Positions 9,064 to 17,867 of a stretch of 64,000 nt of DNA are shown piece by piece. The translations under genes and the position numbers were made by a program. Under the pieces are notes generated by a model. It was not told the origin of the DNA. It worked only from the letters and a program-made list of their open reading frames with translations, and searched no databases. The DNA lies in contig NZ_BDCG01000015.1 of NCBI RefSeq assembly GCF_001613385.1, positions 372,001 to 436,000 on the forward strand, written 5' to 3'. Positions within the stretch are counted from its first letter, which is position 1, and every line of letters starts with the position of its first letter. Origin of the DNA: Nocardia flavorosea NBRC 108225. GTDB lineage: Bacteria > Actinomycetota > Actinomycetes > Mycobacteriales > Mycobacteriaceae.

Positions 9064-9827
9064 TGGCCGAATTCGCCGAATACGGAAAACGCCGGCCGGT
9101 ATCCGGCGGGGCATCGACCCGTAACCGCCGGGGCGCATTCGCCCGCAACTTCTGGGGCAAGGCACTGCTCGAGGTGATGGAACGGCTCGCCGACCCCGGC
9201 CGGCTCGCGCGCGGTCGCACCTATGCGCGGGCGGGTCAGGTGGTGAGTTACCGCATCGAACCGGGGCTCGTCACCGCCGAGGTGCAGGGTAGCCAGCCGC
9301 GCCCGTTCACCACCACCTGCGAGATCCGCCGGTTGCGGCCGGAGGAGGTGGAACTGGTGGTGGAGGTGATCCGGTCCGCGCCGGGGATGCTGGCGCGGAT
9401 CGTGTCCGGGGATCTGCCCCGCGAACTCGCCCCGCATCTGGTGCCGGAAACCGCCGCCGATATCGACTTCGGTTGTAGCTGCCCGGATCCGGGCTGGCCG
9501 TGCAAACATGCGATTGCGGTCGTCTGCCTGCTTGCCGAACGGCTGGACGATCATCCCCGCGATCTGCTCGCCGTACGCGGGCTGAGTATCGAACGGCTGA
9601 TCGGCGGGGTCGAAACGACGACCGAGCAGGTGGACGAAACCACCGACCCCTACGGCAACGCCCTCGAACTTCCGGAGCTGCCCGCCCCACGCGGCGGCCC
9701 CGCGCTCGACGAGCTGGACCCGGCGCTGCTGCGGCGTGCGCTGCGAATGCTCTGCGCCGACGAAACCACCGCGGCCGCGGGGAACCGCGCCCTGGTCACG
9801 ATGTACTCGTCGATGACCCGGGGATAG
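9063..9827 (+). CDS. SWIM zinc-finger protein, partner of the SNF2 ATPase
   Basis: This 254-residue protein contains one SWIM zinc finger: C138-S-C140, then P-C147-K-H149 (pattern CxC...CxH). SWIM domains bind DNA or proteins and are often encoded beside, or fused to, SNF2 helicases. Upstream is a conserved basic region (FARNFWGKALLEVMERL, GRTYARAGQVVSY) typical of this actinobacterial family. The C-terminal third is acidic and less ordered. GTG 9063 overlaps the helicase stop by one base, so the two proteins are translationally coupled and probably act as a complex. The exact role (repair, transcription or defence) is not established. Confidence 0.88.
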   Translation: MAEFAEYGKRRPVSGGASTRNRRGAFARNFWGKALLEVMERLADPGRLARGRTYARAGQVVSYRIEPGLVTAEVQGSQPRPFTTTCEIRRLRPEEVELVVEVIRSAPGMLARIVSGDLPRELAPHLVPETAADIDFGCSCPDPGWPCKHAIAVVCLLAERLDDHPRDLLAVRGLSIERLIGGVETTTEQVDETTDPYGNALELPELPAPRGGPALDELDPALLRRALRMLCADETTAAAGNRALVTMYSSMTRG

Positions 9828-10152
9828 CGTCCGCCGATCTCCGATGGTCAGCGCGGCCGAGCCCCGCCGGTGACGATGCTCGTGCACCACGATCCGGTGC
9901 GGACGAGGTGGGCAACGCTGTACCGCGGCGAGCTGGCGGGACAAGGAGAGCGCCGGCATCGAGATGGGTGCTCCGGTCCCGGTGCGCTCCTGAGGCGCCG
10001 GTACCGGCCGGACCGGTATCGTGCGCGACGGCTCGCGACCTGCGGTGTCTTCGCGGCCGGGATGCCGGGATGCGCGGCTTGTGGTCGACCGCCACGGCCG
10101 GCGCCGAAGCGATGAACCGGGCACCGGGCAATCGGCCCGCCGGTGCCGCGGT
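9828..10152. other. Convergent intergenic region, no gene seen
   Basis: These 325 bp separate the SWIM gene from the amidohydrolase gene, which point at each other. Several frames are open, as expected at this GC content, but none has a ribosome-binding site, a recognisable product or sensible composition. I saw no strong U-tailed hairpin. Confidence 0.5.
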
Positions 10153-11211
10153 TCAGTCCAGCCGGTAGACCCGCTGTGCGTTCGTGCGGAAGACCTTCTC
10201 CAGCGGTGCGGAATCCCCGAGGTGTTCGGCCAGGACCGTCGCGACCGCTTCCGCGCTGTTGGTGACCGAGGTGATCGGCCGGTCGACGGGGAAGTTGGAT
10301 CCCCAGAGGAGGCGGTCGGCGCCGAAGGTGTCGGCGGCGTGCCGCAGCAGCGGACCGATCCGGTCGGTGAGCTCGGGGACCGGCGTCGGGGTACCGGCGC
10401 GGCGGACGGGATGCCCGAGGATCGGCATCATCAGGCCGCTGACCTTCGCCACCACATTAGGGGATTCGGCCAGGTCGGCGATATCGGTACGCCAGCGTTC
10501 GAGTATTCCGGCGCGCGCCGCGGTATCGCGGCCGGTGTGTTTACCGATCGGGCCGAAGAGCCCGGCGGGCGTGCCCAGGTGGTTCAGGATGATCGTCGCT
10601 TCCGGATAGCGCTGGGCGAGGGCGGTCACCTCGGGAATCTGATGCGAATACACCCAGGCCTCGAAGGCCAGATCGCGTTCGGCGAGAGCGGCGAAACCGT
10701 CGAGAAAGGCCCGGCTGCGCAGCATGTTCGGTCCGTCGGCGAAACTGCGGATCCCGGTATCCGGGTGGTGCGCGACCCGGCTGCGGATACCGCGCACCAG
10801 CGGCGACGCCGACAGGTGCGCTTCGAGAAGCTCGGCGAAACCCGGATCTGCCGGGGATCCGCCACCGCTGACAGCCGCCAGGGCGGGAGTGTCCACACCG
10901 AACGGCAGGGCGGTGACCCAGCGGGTTTCCTCCGCCTTCGGCCCGGCCCACTCGACTTCGATATGCACCACCGATTCGACCGGTACCGCGCCGGCGTCGG
11001 TGCGGTAGTCGGCGGGCAGGTACGGCCCCAGATATGCCGACGGTTCCCCGATGAACTCCCGGTCCCGCCGCGGGGCCAGTCGCACGGCGAGCCCGAGGGG
11101 CAGCGGGACGGTGCGCAGCAGTTTGGCCGTACGACTGAACTCGCGCGGATTACCGAACGGGTCCCACTGGTGGATATGCGCGTCGATGATCCGGATCTCG
11201 CCGATGTCCAC
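10153..11211 (-). CDS. Amidohydrolase-2 family TIM-barrel hydrolase
   Basis: This 352-residue protein belongs to the amidohydrolase 2 (PF04909) group of metal-dependent hydrolases and decarboxylases. The first metal-binding motif is IDAHIHQWDPF at the N-terminus. Further barrel strands include the ILNHLG strand and a C-terminal LLWGSNFPVD carrying the conserved Asp. Substrates in this family range from 2-pyrone-4,6-dicarboxylate and lactones to aromatic carboxylates, and the true substrate cannot be told from sequence. I chose GTG 11211 because GGAAGG lies about 8 nt upstream on the minus strand; the longer open frame to 11427 adds 72 low-complexity residues. It is divergent from the membrane protein gene, with about 120 bp between. 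Confidence 0.82.
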   Translation of the reverse strand: MDIGEIRIIDAHIHQWDPFGNPREFSRTAKLLRTVPLPLGLAVRLAPRRDREFIGEPSAYLGPYLPADYRTDAGAVPVESVVHIEVEWAGPKAEETRWVTALPFGVDTPALAAVSGGGSPADPGFAELLEAHLSASPLVRGIRSRVAHHPDTGIRSFADGPNMLRSRAFLDGFAALAERDLAFEAWVYSHQIPEVTALAQRYPEATIILNHLGTPAGLFGPIGKHTGRDTAARAGILERWRTDIADLAESPNVVAKVSGLMMPILGHPVRRAGTPTPVPELTDRIGPLLRHAADTFGADRLLWGSNFPVDRPITSVTNSAEAVATVLAEHLGDSAPLEKVFRTNAQRVYRLD

Positions 11212-11320
11212 AGCGCTGCCTTCCTGCGACGGTCGTCGGTTCGCGGGCCGAGCGTAGCGCGTGATCAGCGCCGGTGGACAGGTTTGCTCTCGCGGGCGCG
11301 AAAGTCGGGGTCCGCAGCGG

Positions 11321-11326
11321 CATACT
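11321..11326 (+). promoter_or_regulatory. Predicted -10 element for a leaderless transcript
   Basis: CATACT stands exactly 7 nt before GTG 11334, so transcription would begin at or within a base of the start codon. There is no Shine-Dalgarno sequence in front of that GTG. This fits the leaderless mRNAs that are frequent in actinobacteria. Confidence 0.5.
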
Positions 11327-11333
11327 GGGTGCT

Positions 11334-12920
11334 GTGGCCGAACAGGATTCGGCGCCGGAAGCGTCGCCGCAGCGTTCCCGGGGCGAGTCGCGCCCCGCTG
11401 TCCCGGAGGTTCCGATCGCGGATACACCCGGCAACCGTGGCAGCGGCGAGCCTCGCACTACGGAACGTTCGGATGCGGAATTCGGGACCGGAGCCCACGG
11501 CGGCACATCGCCGCCCGGCGCCGATCACAGTACTTCGGCCACGGAACCCGCCGCAGGCAGGGCCGGGCCGGGATCCGGCGCCGGCGAGCAAGCAGCTGTC
11601 TCCGCCGCCGAGGCGGGAACGCGCGGAGAATCGGGCCGGATCGAAACTCGCGGCGGTGAGTCACCGGCCGGGGCCGCCGGCGGTAAGGCGCTCGCCGGGA
11701 CCGGTGGAGGTGAACTCGCCCTCAGCGGCGGAAACGAGCCGCCCGGTACGGTTGCCTCACGTTTCGGTGGCTTCCGGCGCCTGGTCGGCGTGCGGCGCAA
11801 GAATGCGCCGACCGTAACCGGTGGCGGCACCGATTCCGGTCGTGGGCGATCTGGAACGGACAGCGATATGGCACCCGGCGGTAGCGGCAACGATGACCGG
11901 CCCGCAGATGCCGGCGGTGCGGCGTCTGCGGGGCCCGTATCGGCGCAGGTCCCGCAGTCCCTGGCCGATCTGGTGCGCCGGGGTGTTCTCGACGAAACCC
12001 AGTTGGGGGCGGTGGTGACGGCGCTGGCCGAGCCGGAGCCGCGGCCCACGCCGGCGCGGTTGCTCGCCGAAATCGCCGCCTATGCGGGTGCCGGGTTGTT
12101 GCTGAGTGGGGTGGTGCTGGTCCTGGCCGAGTCCTGGGACGATATGGCGAAACTCGGCCGGTTCGTTCTGTTCGTCTTGGTCGCGGTGGGTGTGACGGTG
12201 GCCGGTGTGGCGACGGCGGGCGGGTGGCGGGCTCTGTTCCGGGCCGCGTGGCGCCGCCCTGCCGCCACCGGTCATACCGCTCGTACGCGACTGGCGGCGG
12301 TGTTCTTCGCGCTGGCGGTGGTGAGTATCGCGGCCGCGGCCGGGTCGATCCTGGACGACGGGAACGACACCACCGATCTCACCTGGGTGTATGCCGCCGT
12401 GGCGGGGCTGGTGGCCGCGGTCGCGGGGTACGCTGCGCTGCCCTCTTTGCTCGGTTTGCTGCTGTGCGTGGGGTTCAGCGCGGCTGCGGTGTCGGGGCTG
12501 CTGGACGAAGTACTCGGGGTCGGCGATCTGACCGGTCCGGGATTGCTCGTTCTCGGTTTCGGCTGGCTCGGCGTGACTCGGTTCGGTGCCGTTCTCGAGC
12601 GCTGGGCCGGCTATGTGGCCGGTGTGGCGCTGGCGGTTGCCGGTGTCCAGACCGTCGATATGTCCGATCGGATGTGGCCGGCGTATGCGCTGACGGCGGT
12701 GGTCGCGGTGGTGTGTTTCGGGCTCTACGCCACGGATCGTTCGTGGGTGCTGAGTCTCGGCGGTGCGGCCGCGCTGACAGTGGCCGCGGTGGAGGCCGTC
12801 GTGGACTGGACGGGGGAGTCGGCGGGGGCGTCCGGGGCGATTCTGGTGGTCGGTGCGGTGGTGCTGGGGATCGGTAGTTATCTGCTGACCAGGTCGGCGA
12901 GGAAGTCCGTTCAGAGATAG
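11334..12920 (+). CDS. Large multi-spanning membrane protein, DUF2157-like, with disordered N-terminus
   Basis: The first ~200 residues are a low-complexity Ala/Gly/Ser/Glu/Thr-rich tail with no hydrophobic segment. Next comes a short helical element (SLADLVRRGVLDETQLGAVV) resembling the start of DUF2157 proteins, and then about eleven or twelve hydrophobic helices to the C-terminus (for example AYAGAGLLLSGVVLVLAESW and VAAVAGYAALPSLLGLLLCV). No catalytic motif is seen. The protein should be an integral inner-membrane protein of unknown function with a long cytoplasmic tail. GTG 11334 was chosen over the in-frame ATG 11274 because a good -10 element lies 7 nt before it. About 230 bp separate it from the mmsA operon. 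Confidence 0.7.
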   Translation: MAEQDSAPEASPQRSRGESRPAVPEVPIADTPGNRGSGEPRTTERSDAEFGTGAHGGTSPPGADHSTSATEPAAGRAGPGSGAGEQAAVSAAEAGTRGESGRIETRGGESPAGAAGGKALAGTGGGELALSGGNEPPGTVASRFGGFRRLVGVRRKNAPTVTGGGTDSGRGRSGTDSDMAPGGSGNDDRPADAGGAASAGPVSAQVPQSLADLVRRGVLDETQLGAVVTALAEPEPRPTPARLLAEIAAYAGAGLLLSGVVLVLAESWDDMAKLGRFVLFVLVAVGVTVAGVATAGGWRALFRAAWRRPAATGHTARTRLAAVFFALAVVSIAAAAGSILDDGNDTTDLTWVYAAVAGLVAAVAGYAALPSLLGLLLCVGFSAAAVSGLLDEVLGVGDLTGPGLLVLGFGWLGVTRFGAVLERWAGYVAGVALAVAGVQTVDMSDRMWPAYALTAVVAVVCFGLYATDRSWVLSLGGAAALTVAAVEAVVDWTGESAGASGAILVVGAVVLGIGSYLLTRSARKSVQR

Positions 12921-13054
12921 TTCCGCCGGGTGCGGGCCGCGGATAGGCTTTGTGCAACCACACCGATCGGAGGGCGGAGGGGGGTGTTTGCGCAGTTGGT
13001 GGATATCTTGCGGGGAAGTCTGGTTTGCCGGCGGGGCCGGGTGTATCGTTTTGA

Positions 13055-13075
13055 TTGGACGTCCAACTATTGGAC
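13055..13075. promoter_or_regulatory. Palindromic operator candidate upstream of mmsA
   Basis: TTGGACGTCCAA (13055-13066) is a perfect 12-bp palindrome. A third half-site TTGGAC follows at 13070-13075, one helical turn and a half from the first. It lies 77-97 bp before the mmsA ATG in the only AT-richer part of this spacer. This is where a regulator of valine catabolism would bind. The regulator family is not identifiable from the site alone. Confidence 0.55.
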
Positions 13076-13151
13076 GACCGCAAGAATGATCTTCGTGTGA
13101 CGGACGGCCGCAGCGCCGCGCCCGCCACCCCCGACACGAGGCAGGAATCGC

Positions 13152-14651
13152 ATGGTTCGAGAACTCACACATTTCATCGGCGGGCAGCAGGTCCCCGGCA
13201 CGTCCGGCCGGTTCGGCGACGTCTACGACCCCAACCTCGGCCAGGTACAGGCCCGGGTGCCGCTGGCGAGCACATCCGAGGTCGAGCAGGTCATCGCGAA
13301 TGCCGAAGCCGCGCAGCCTGCGTGGGCCGCGATGAACCCGCAGCGCCGGGCCCGGATACTGATGAAGTTCCTGACCCTGGTCAACGACGAGATGGATTCC
13401 CTCGCCGCGTTGCTGTCCAGTGAGCACGGTAAGACCATCCCCGACGCCAAGGGCGATATCCAGCGCGGGCTCGAGGTCATCGAATTCGCGGTCGGTATCC
13501 CGCATCTGCTCAAGGGCGAATACACCGAGAGCGCCGGCACCGGTATCGATGTGTACTCGATGCGCCAGCCGCTGGGTGTGGTCGCCGGGATCACCCCGTT
13601 CAACTTCCCCGCAATGATTCCGCTGTGGAAGGCAGGCCCGGCCCTGGCCTGCGGTAACGCCTTCGTGCTGAAACCCTCCGAACGCGACCCCTCGGTCCCG
13701 CTGCGGCTCGCCGAACTGTTCCTCGAGGCCGGTCTGCCCGAGGGCGTGTTCAATGTGGTCAACGGCGACAAGGAAGCCGTCGACACCATCCTGCACGACC
13801 CGCGGATCAAGGCCGTAGGTTTCGTCGGCTCCACCCCGATCGCGCAGTACATCTACGAAACCGCCACCGCCAACGGTAAACGCGCCCAGTGCTTCGGCGG
13901 CGCCAAGAACCATGCCATCGTCATGCCGGACGCCGACCTCGACGATGTCGCCGACCAGTTGATCGGTGCCGGTTACGGTTCGGCCGGTGAGCGCTGCATG
14001 GCGATCTCGGTGGCCGTACCGGTGGGCGAGGACACCGCGAACCGGCTGGTCGAGAAGCTCACCGACCGGGTGCACAAGCTCAATGTCGGGAAATCCGATG
14101 ATCCGGGCGCGGACTACGGGCCGCTGGTGGGTCTCGACGGTGTGGACCGGGTGAAGAAGTACGTCCAGCAGGGCATCGATGAGGGCGCCGAACTGGTCGT
14201 GGACGGGCGCGGGCTCACCGTGGAGGGCGCGGAAAACGGCTATTTCGTCGGCGCGACCCTGTTCGACCGGGTCACCAAGAATATGTCCATCTACACCGAC
14301 GAAATCTTCGGCCCCGTGCTGAGCGTGGTGCGCGCGGAAGACTACGAGGAAGCTCTCGCGCTGGCCAACGACCACGAATACGGTAACGGCGTAGCGATTT
14401 TCACCCGCGACGGTGACGCCGCACGTAACTTCGCGGCCCGGGTCCAGGTGGGCATGGTCGGTATCAACGTCCCGATCCCCGTGCCGATCGCGTACTACAC
14501 CTTCGGCGGCTGGAAGCGTTCCGGGTTCGGCGATCTGAACCAGCACGGCCCCGATTCGATCCGCTTCTACACCAAGACCAAGACGGTGACGCAGCGCTGG
14601 CCCGCCGGGCTCAAGGAGAGCAACAGCTTCGTCATCCCCACGATGGAATGA
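13152..14651 (+). CDS. mmsA: CoA-acylating methylmalonate-semialdehyde dehydrogenase
   Basis: This 499-residue aldehyde dehydrogenase converts methylmalonate semialdehyde to propionyl-CoA, the final step of valine degradation. Family marks include VAGITPFNFPAMIPLW, the glycine-rich NAD-binding VGFVGSTPIAQYIYETA, and the catalytic cysteine C282 in GSAGERCMAISV. The region GGAKNHAIVMPDAD takes the place of the usual catalytic Glu segment, as in CoA-acylating members. Length is normal. It is the first of four tightly packed genes: the acyl-CoA dehydrogenase start overlaps its stop (ATGA). A palindromic operator candidate sits 77 bp upstream. Confidence 0.95.
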   Translation: MVRELTHFIGGQQVPGTSGRFGDVYDPNLGQVQARVPLASTSEVEQVIANAEAAQPAWAAMNPQRRARILMKFLTLVNDEMDSLAALLSSEHGKTIPDAKGDIQRGLEVIEFAVGIPHLLKGEYTESAGTGIDVYSMRQPLGVVAGITPFNFPAMIPLWKAGPALACGNAFVLKPSERDPSVPLRLAELFLEAGLPEGVFNVVNGDKEAVDTILHDPRIKAVGFVGSTPIAQYIYETATANGKRAQCFGGAKNHAIVMPDADLDDVADQLIGAGYGSAGERCMAISVAVPVGEDTANRLVEKLTDRVHKLNVGKSDDPGADYGPLVGLDGVDRVKKYVQQGIDEGAELVVDGRGLTVEGAENGYFVGATLFDRVTKNMSIYTDEIFGPVLSVVRAEDYEEALALANDHEYGNGVAIFTRDGDAARNFAARVQVGMVGINVPIPVPIAYYTFGGWKRSGFGDLNQHGPDSIRFYTKTKTVTQRWPAGLKESNSFVIPTME

Positions 14652-15796
14652 CCATGTTCACTCTCGACGACGACGAGCGGGCAATCCGCGATACCGCCCG
14701 GGAGTTCGCCGACGAATACCTCGCCCCGCACGCCGTGGAATGGGACCAGGAAAAACATTTCCCGGTGGACGTCCTGCGGAAATCGGGTGCGGTCGGGCTG
14801 GGCGGTATCTATGTGAGCGAGGAATTCGGTGGGTCCGGGCTGCGCCGGCTGGACGCGGTGCGGATCTTCGAAGAACTCGCCACCGGCTGCCCGGCCGTGG
14901 CCGCCTATATCTCCATCCACAACATGGCCGCCTGGATGATCGACGCCTACGGCGACGACGAGCAGCGCCGCCGCTGGCTACCCGGGCTCACCGCGATGGA
15001 CCTGCTGGCCAGCTATGCGCTCACCGAACCGGGGGTGGGGTCGGATGCCGCGGCCATCACCACCCGGGCGGTGCGCGACGGTGACGACTACATCGTCAAC
15101 GGCGCCAAACAGTTCATCTCGGGTGCGGGCAGCAACGATGTGTACGTGATGATGGTCCGCACCCAGGACACCGGCGCACGCGGTATCTCGACCCTGGTGA
15201 TCCCGGCCGACACCCCCGGCCTGGAGGTGGGCCCGAACGAGAAGAAGATGGGCTGGAACGCCCAGCCCACCCGGCAGGTGATCCTCACCGACGCCCGCGT
15301 CCCGGTGGCCAACCGGCTCGGCGACGAGGGCGACGGTTTCCGGATCGCCATGAACGGGCTCAACGGCGGCCGCCTGAATATCGCGGCATGCTCGATGGGC
15401 GGGGCGCAGATCGCGCTCGACAAAACCGTGCCCTACCTGGCCCAGCGCAGCGCGTTCGGCGCACCGCTGCTGAACAACCAGGCCTTGCAGTTCGAACTGG
15501 CCGATATGCGGACCAAACTCGAAGCCGCCCGGACCCTGCTGTGGCGGGCCGCGGCGGCCCTGGACGCGGACGCGCCGGACAAGGTCGAACTGTGCGCCAT
15601 GGCCAAGCGATTCGCCACCGACTCCGGCTTCGAGGTCGCCAACGCCGCCCTGCAACTGCACGGCGGTTACGGTTACCTGGCCGAATACGGTCTGGAGAAG
15701 ATCGTCCGGGACCTGCGGGTGCATCAGATCCTGGAGGGCACCAACGAGATCATGCGCCTGGTCGTGGCCCGGTCGATGACGGCGTCCGCGTCGTGA
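14648..15796 (+). CDS. Acyl-CoA dehydrogenase, probably isobutyryl-CoA dehydrogenase
   Basis: This 382-residue flavoprotein should oxidise isobutyryl-CoA to methacrylyl-CoA. The three ACAD regions are present: the N-terminal helical domain, the middle beta domain with YALTEPGVGSDAAAI and FISGAGSNDVYVMMVRT, and the C-terminal four-helix domain with LHGGYGYLAEYG. The catalytic base is E363 in LEGTNEI, the position used by short-chain acyl-CoA dehydrogenases. Substrate is inferred from the operon, since it sits between mmsA and the hydroxyisobutyryl-CoA hydrolase. In mycobacteria the equivalent gene is called fadE9. ATG 14648 overlaps the mmsA stop; an in-frame ATG two codons later is also possible. 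Confidence 0.88.
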   Translation: MTMFTLDDDERAIRDTAREFADEYLAPHAVEWDQEKHFPVDVLRKSGAVGLGGIYVSEEFGGSGLRRLDAVRIFEELATGCPAVAAYISIHNMAAWMIDAYGDDEQRRRWLPGLTAMDLLASYALTEPGVGSDAAAITTRAVRDGDDYIVNGAKQFISGAGSNDVYVMMVRTQDTGARGISTLVIPADTPGLEVGPNEKKMGWNAQPTRQVILTDARVPVANRLGDEGDGFRIAMNGLNGGRLNIAACSMGGAQIALDKTVPYLAQRSAFGAPLLNNQALQFELADMRTKLEAARTLLWRAAAALDADAPDKVELCAMAKRFATDSGFEVANAALQLHGGYGYLAEYGLEKIVRDLRVHQILEGTNEIMRLVVARSMTASAS

Positions 15797-15833
15797 TCGG
15801 CCGAAGCGGGACGGCGTGCGCGGAAGGAACCAT

Positions 15834-16919
15834 ATGAGCGACGAACCCGAAGTCCTGGTCGAACAGCGTGACGGCCTGGGACTCATCACCCTGAACCGGC
15901 CCAAGGCCATCAACGCGCTGAACCACGCCATGACGCTCACCATCACCGAGCAGTTGCGGGCCTGGGCCACCGACGATTCGGTGCGCACCGTCGCCCTCAC
16001 CGGCGCCGGTGAACGGGGACTGTGCGCGGGTGGCGATATCGTCGCCATCCATCACGACGCCAAGGAGCAGCAGGCGGCCGGGCACGTCGGGGCGGCGGCG
16101 GATTCGGCGACCGGGAAGTTCTGGCGCGACGAGTACATTCTCAACGCGCTCATCGGCCGCTACCCGAAACCGTATGTCGCGGTGATGGACGGGATCGTGA
16201 TGGGCGGTGGGGTCGGGCTGTCCGCACACGGCAGCCACCGGATCGTCACCGAGAAGTCGACCATCGGGATGCCCGAGGTCGGGATCGGGTTCATCCCCGA
16301 TGTCGGTGGTACCTATCTGCTGGCGCGGGCGCCGGGCGAACTGGGCACCCATATCGCGCTCACCACGGCGCGGATGAAGGCCGGTGATGCGATCGCTACC
16401 GGTTTCGCGGACTACTACGTTCCCGCCGAACAGATTCCGGCTCTGCTCACCACTCTGCAGACCGAATCCGCCGATATCGCGATCGCCAAATACGCGGCCG
16501 AGACGCCGGAATCGGCGCTGCTGGGACAGCGGGATTGGATCGACGCCTGCTACGGCGCGGAGACGGTCGCCGAAATCGTCGCCCATCTGCAGGAGCACGC
16601 CGATACCGAGGCGAACGCGGCCGCCACCGCGATACTCGGCAAATCGCCGGTCGCATTGCAGGTCACCCTGCGGTCGCTGCGGTCGGCCGGCACGGCCACG
16701 AGCCTGGAGGCGGTGTTGAACGAGGAATATCGCGTGTCGATCGCCTCGCTGGCCTCGCACGATCTGGTCGAGGGGATCCGCGCGCAGGTGGTCGACAAGG
16801 ACCGTAACCCGCAATGGTCGCCCGCAGCGCTGACCGATGTCACCACCGCCGAGGTCGAGGCGTATTTCGCCGAACTGGGCGAACGGGAACTGGGTTTGAC
16901 GATTCCGGAGGAAAAGTAA
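15834..16919 (+). CDS. 3-hydroxyisobutyryl-CoA hydrolase (crotonase fold)
   Basis: This 361-residue member of the enoyl-CoA hydratase superfamily is longer than a hydratase and has the HIBCH hallmarks. These are the oxyanion-hole loop GLCAGGDIVAIHHDA, the signature GGGVGLSAHGSHRIV, and STIGMPEVGIGFIPDVGGTYLL with the catalytic Glu and Asp. It releases 3-hydroxyisobutyrate from its CoA ester for oxidation by the next gene product. ATG 15834 is preceded by GGAAGG; the longer frame from 15816 is rejected. The stop codon shares one base with the mmsB start (TAATG), so the two are translationally coupled. Confidence 0.9.
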   Translation: MSDEPEVLVEQRDGLGLITLNRPKAINALNHAMTLTITEQLRAWATDDSVRTVALTGAGERGLCAGGDIVAIHHDAKEQQAAGHVGAAADSATGKFWRDEYILNALIGRYPKPYVAVMDGIVMGGGVGLSAHGSHRIVTEKSTIGMPEVGIGFIPDVGGTYLLARAPGELGTHIALTTARMKAGDAIATGFADYYVPAEQIPALLTTLQTESADIAIAKYAAETPESALLGQRDWIDACYGAETVAEIVAHLQEHADTEANAAATAILGKSPVALQVTLRSLRSAGTATSLEAVLNEEYRVSIASLASHDLVEGIRAQVVDKDRNPQWSPAALTDVTTAEVEAYFAELGERELGLTIPEEK

Positions 16920-17812
16920 TGAGCAAGACGATCGGCTTCCTCGGCCTCGGCCATATGGGCGGGCCCATGGCGGCGAACCTGGTGAAGGCCGGATACGAGG
17001 TACACGCGTACGACCCGTCGGCCGCGGCGCAGGAACAGGCCCGCAAAGACGGTGTGGCGCTCGTGGATACCGGGATCGCCGCCGCCACCGGTCGCGATAT
17101 CGTCATCACGATGCTCACCAACGGCAAGCTGGTGCGTGACGTGTATGCCGAACTGCTGCCGGTGGCGCAGCCGAACACCCTGTTCGTCGACTGCTCGACC
17201 ATCGATGTCGGCGACGCCAAAGCGGCCGCGGAGGCGGCGACCGCGGCCGGGCACCGGGCGCTGGACGCGCCGGTTTCGGGCGGTGTTTCGGGTGCGGCCG
17301 CCGGAACGCTCACCTTCATGGTCGGCGGGGCGGAAGCCGATTTCGCCGAAGCGCTGCCGGTGCTCGAGGTGATGGGCGCCAAGGTCGTGCACTGCGGCGG
17401 CGCCGGGGTCGGGCAGGCGGCCAAGATCTGCAACAACATGCTGCTCGGTATCTCCATGATCGGGCTGTCCGAGGCGCTGGTGCTGGGGGAGAAGCTGGGG
17501 CTGAGCCACCAGTCGTTCTTCGATGTGGTGTCGACGGCATCGGGGCAGAGCTGGGCGCTCACCAGCTACTGCCCGGTGCCGGGCCCGGTGCCGGCCAGTC
17601 CGGCGAACAACGACTATCAGCCGGGTTTCGCGACCGCGCTCATGAACAAGGATCTCGGCCTGGCGGTGGAGGCATTACGCGCCAACGGAGTGCAGGGGCG
17701 GATCGGTGAGCTGGCCGCGGAGATCTACCGGGAGTTCAACGAGACCTCCGCCGGCCGTGATTTCTCGGCGATCATCACCGAGATCCGCGATCGGAGCGGA
17801 GCGGCGCAGTAG
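16919..17812 (+). CDS. mmsB: 3-hydroxyisobutyrate dehydrogenase
   Basis: This 297-residue NAD-dependent enzyme oxidises 3-hydroxyisobutyrate to methylmalonate semialdehyde, which MmsA then uses. The N-terminal Rossmann fold begins IGFLGLGHMGGPMAANL. The substrate-binding motif DAPVSGGVSGAAAGTLTFMV follows. The catalytic lysine lies in GVGQAAKICNNMLL, and the C-terminal helical domain ends with KDLGLAVEAL. Length is normal. The ATG overlaps the previous stop by one base, with GGAGGAAA as ribosome-binding site. It is the last gene of the valine operon; the 17-bp repeat array begins 56 bp after its stop. Confidence 0.93.
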   Translation: MSKTIGFLGLGHMGGPMAANLVKAGYEVHAYDPSAAAQEQARKDGVALVDTGIAAATGRDIVITMLTNGKLVRDVYAELLPVAQPNTLFVDCSTIDVGDAKAAAEAATAAGHRALDAPVSGGVSGAAAGTLTFMVGGAEADFAEALPVLEVMGAKVVHCGGAGVGQAAKICNNMLLGISMIGLSEALVLGEKLGLSHQSFFDVVSTASGQSWALTSYCPVPGPVPASPANNDYQPGFATALMNKDLGLAVEALRANGVQGRIGELAAEIYREFNETSAGRDFSAIITEIRDRSGAAQ

Positions 17813-17867
17813 CTACGGACATCGGGTGTTCGGACACCGGCGGATCGCGCGGACTGCGCGTTCGCCG

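Noticed and set aside
9870..10115. 81-codon plus-strand frame after the SWIM gene
   Set aside because: No ribosome-binding site, Arg-rich composition, no recognisable product.
11757..14546. 929-codon open frame on the minus strand
   Set aside because: It is antisense to the membrane protein and mmsA, has Arg/His/Gly-rich composition and no start signal.
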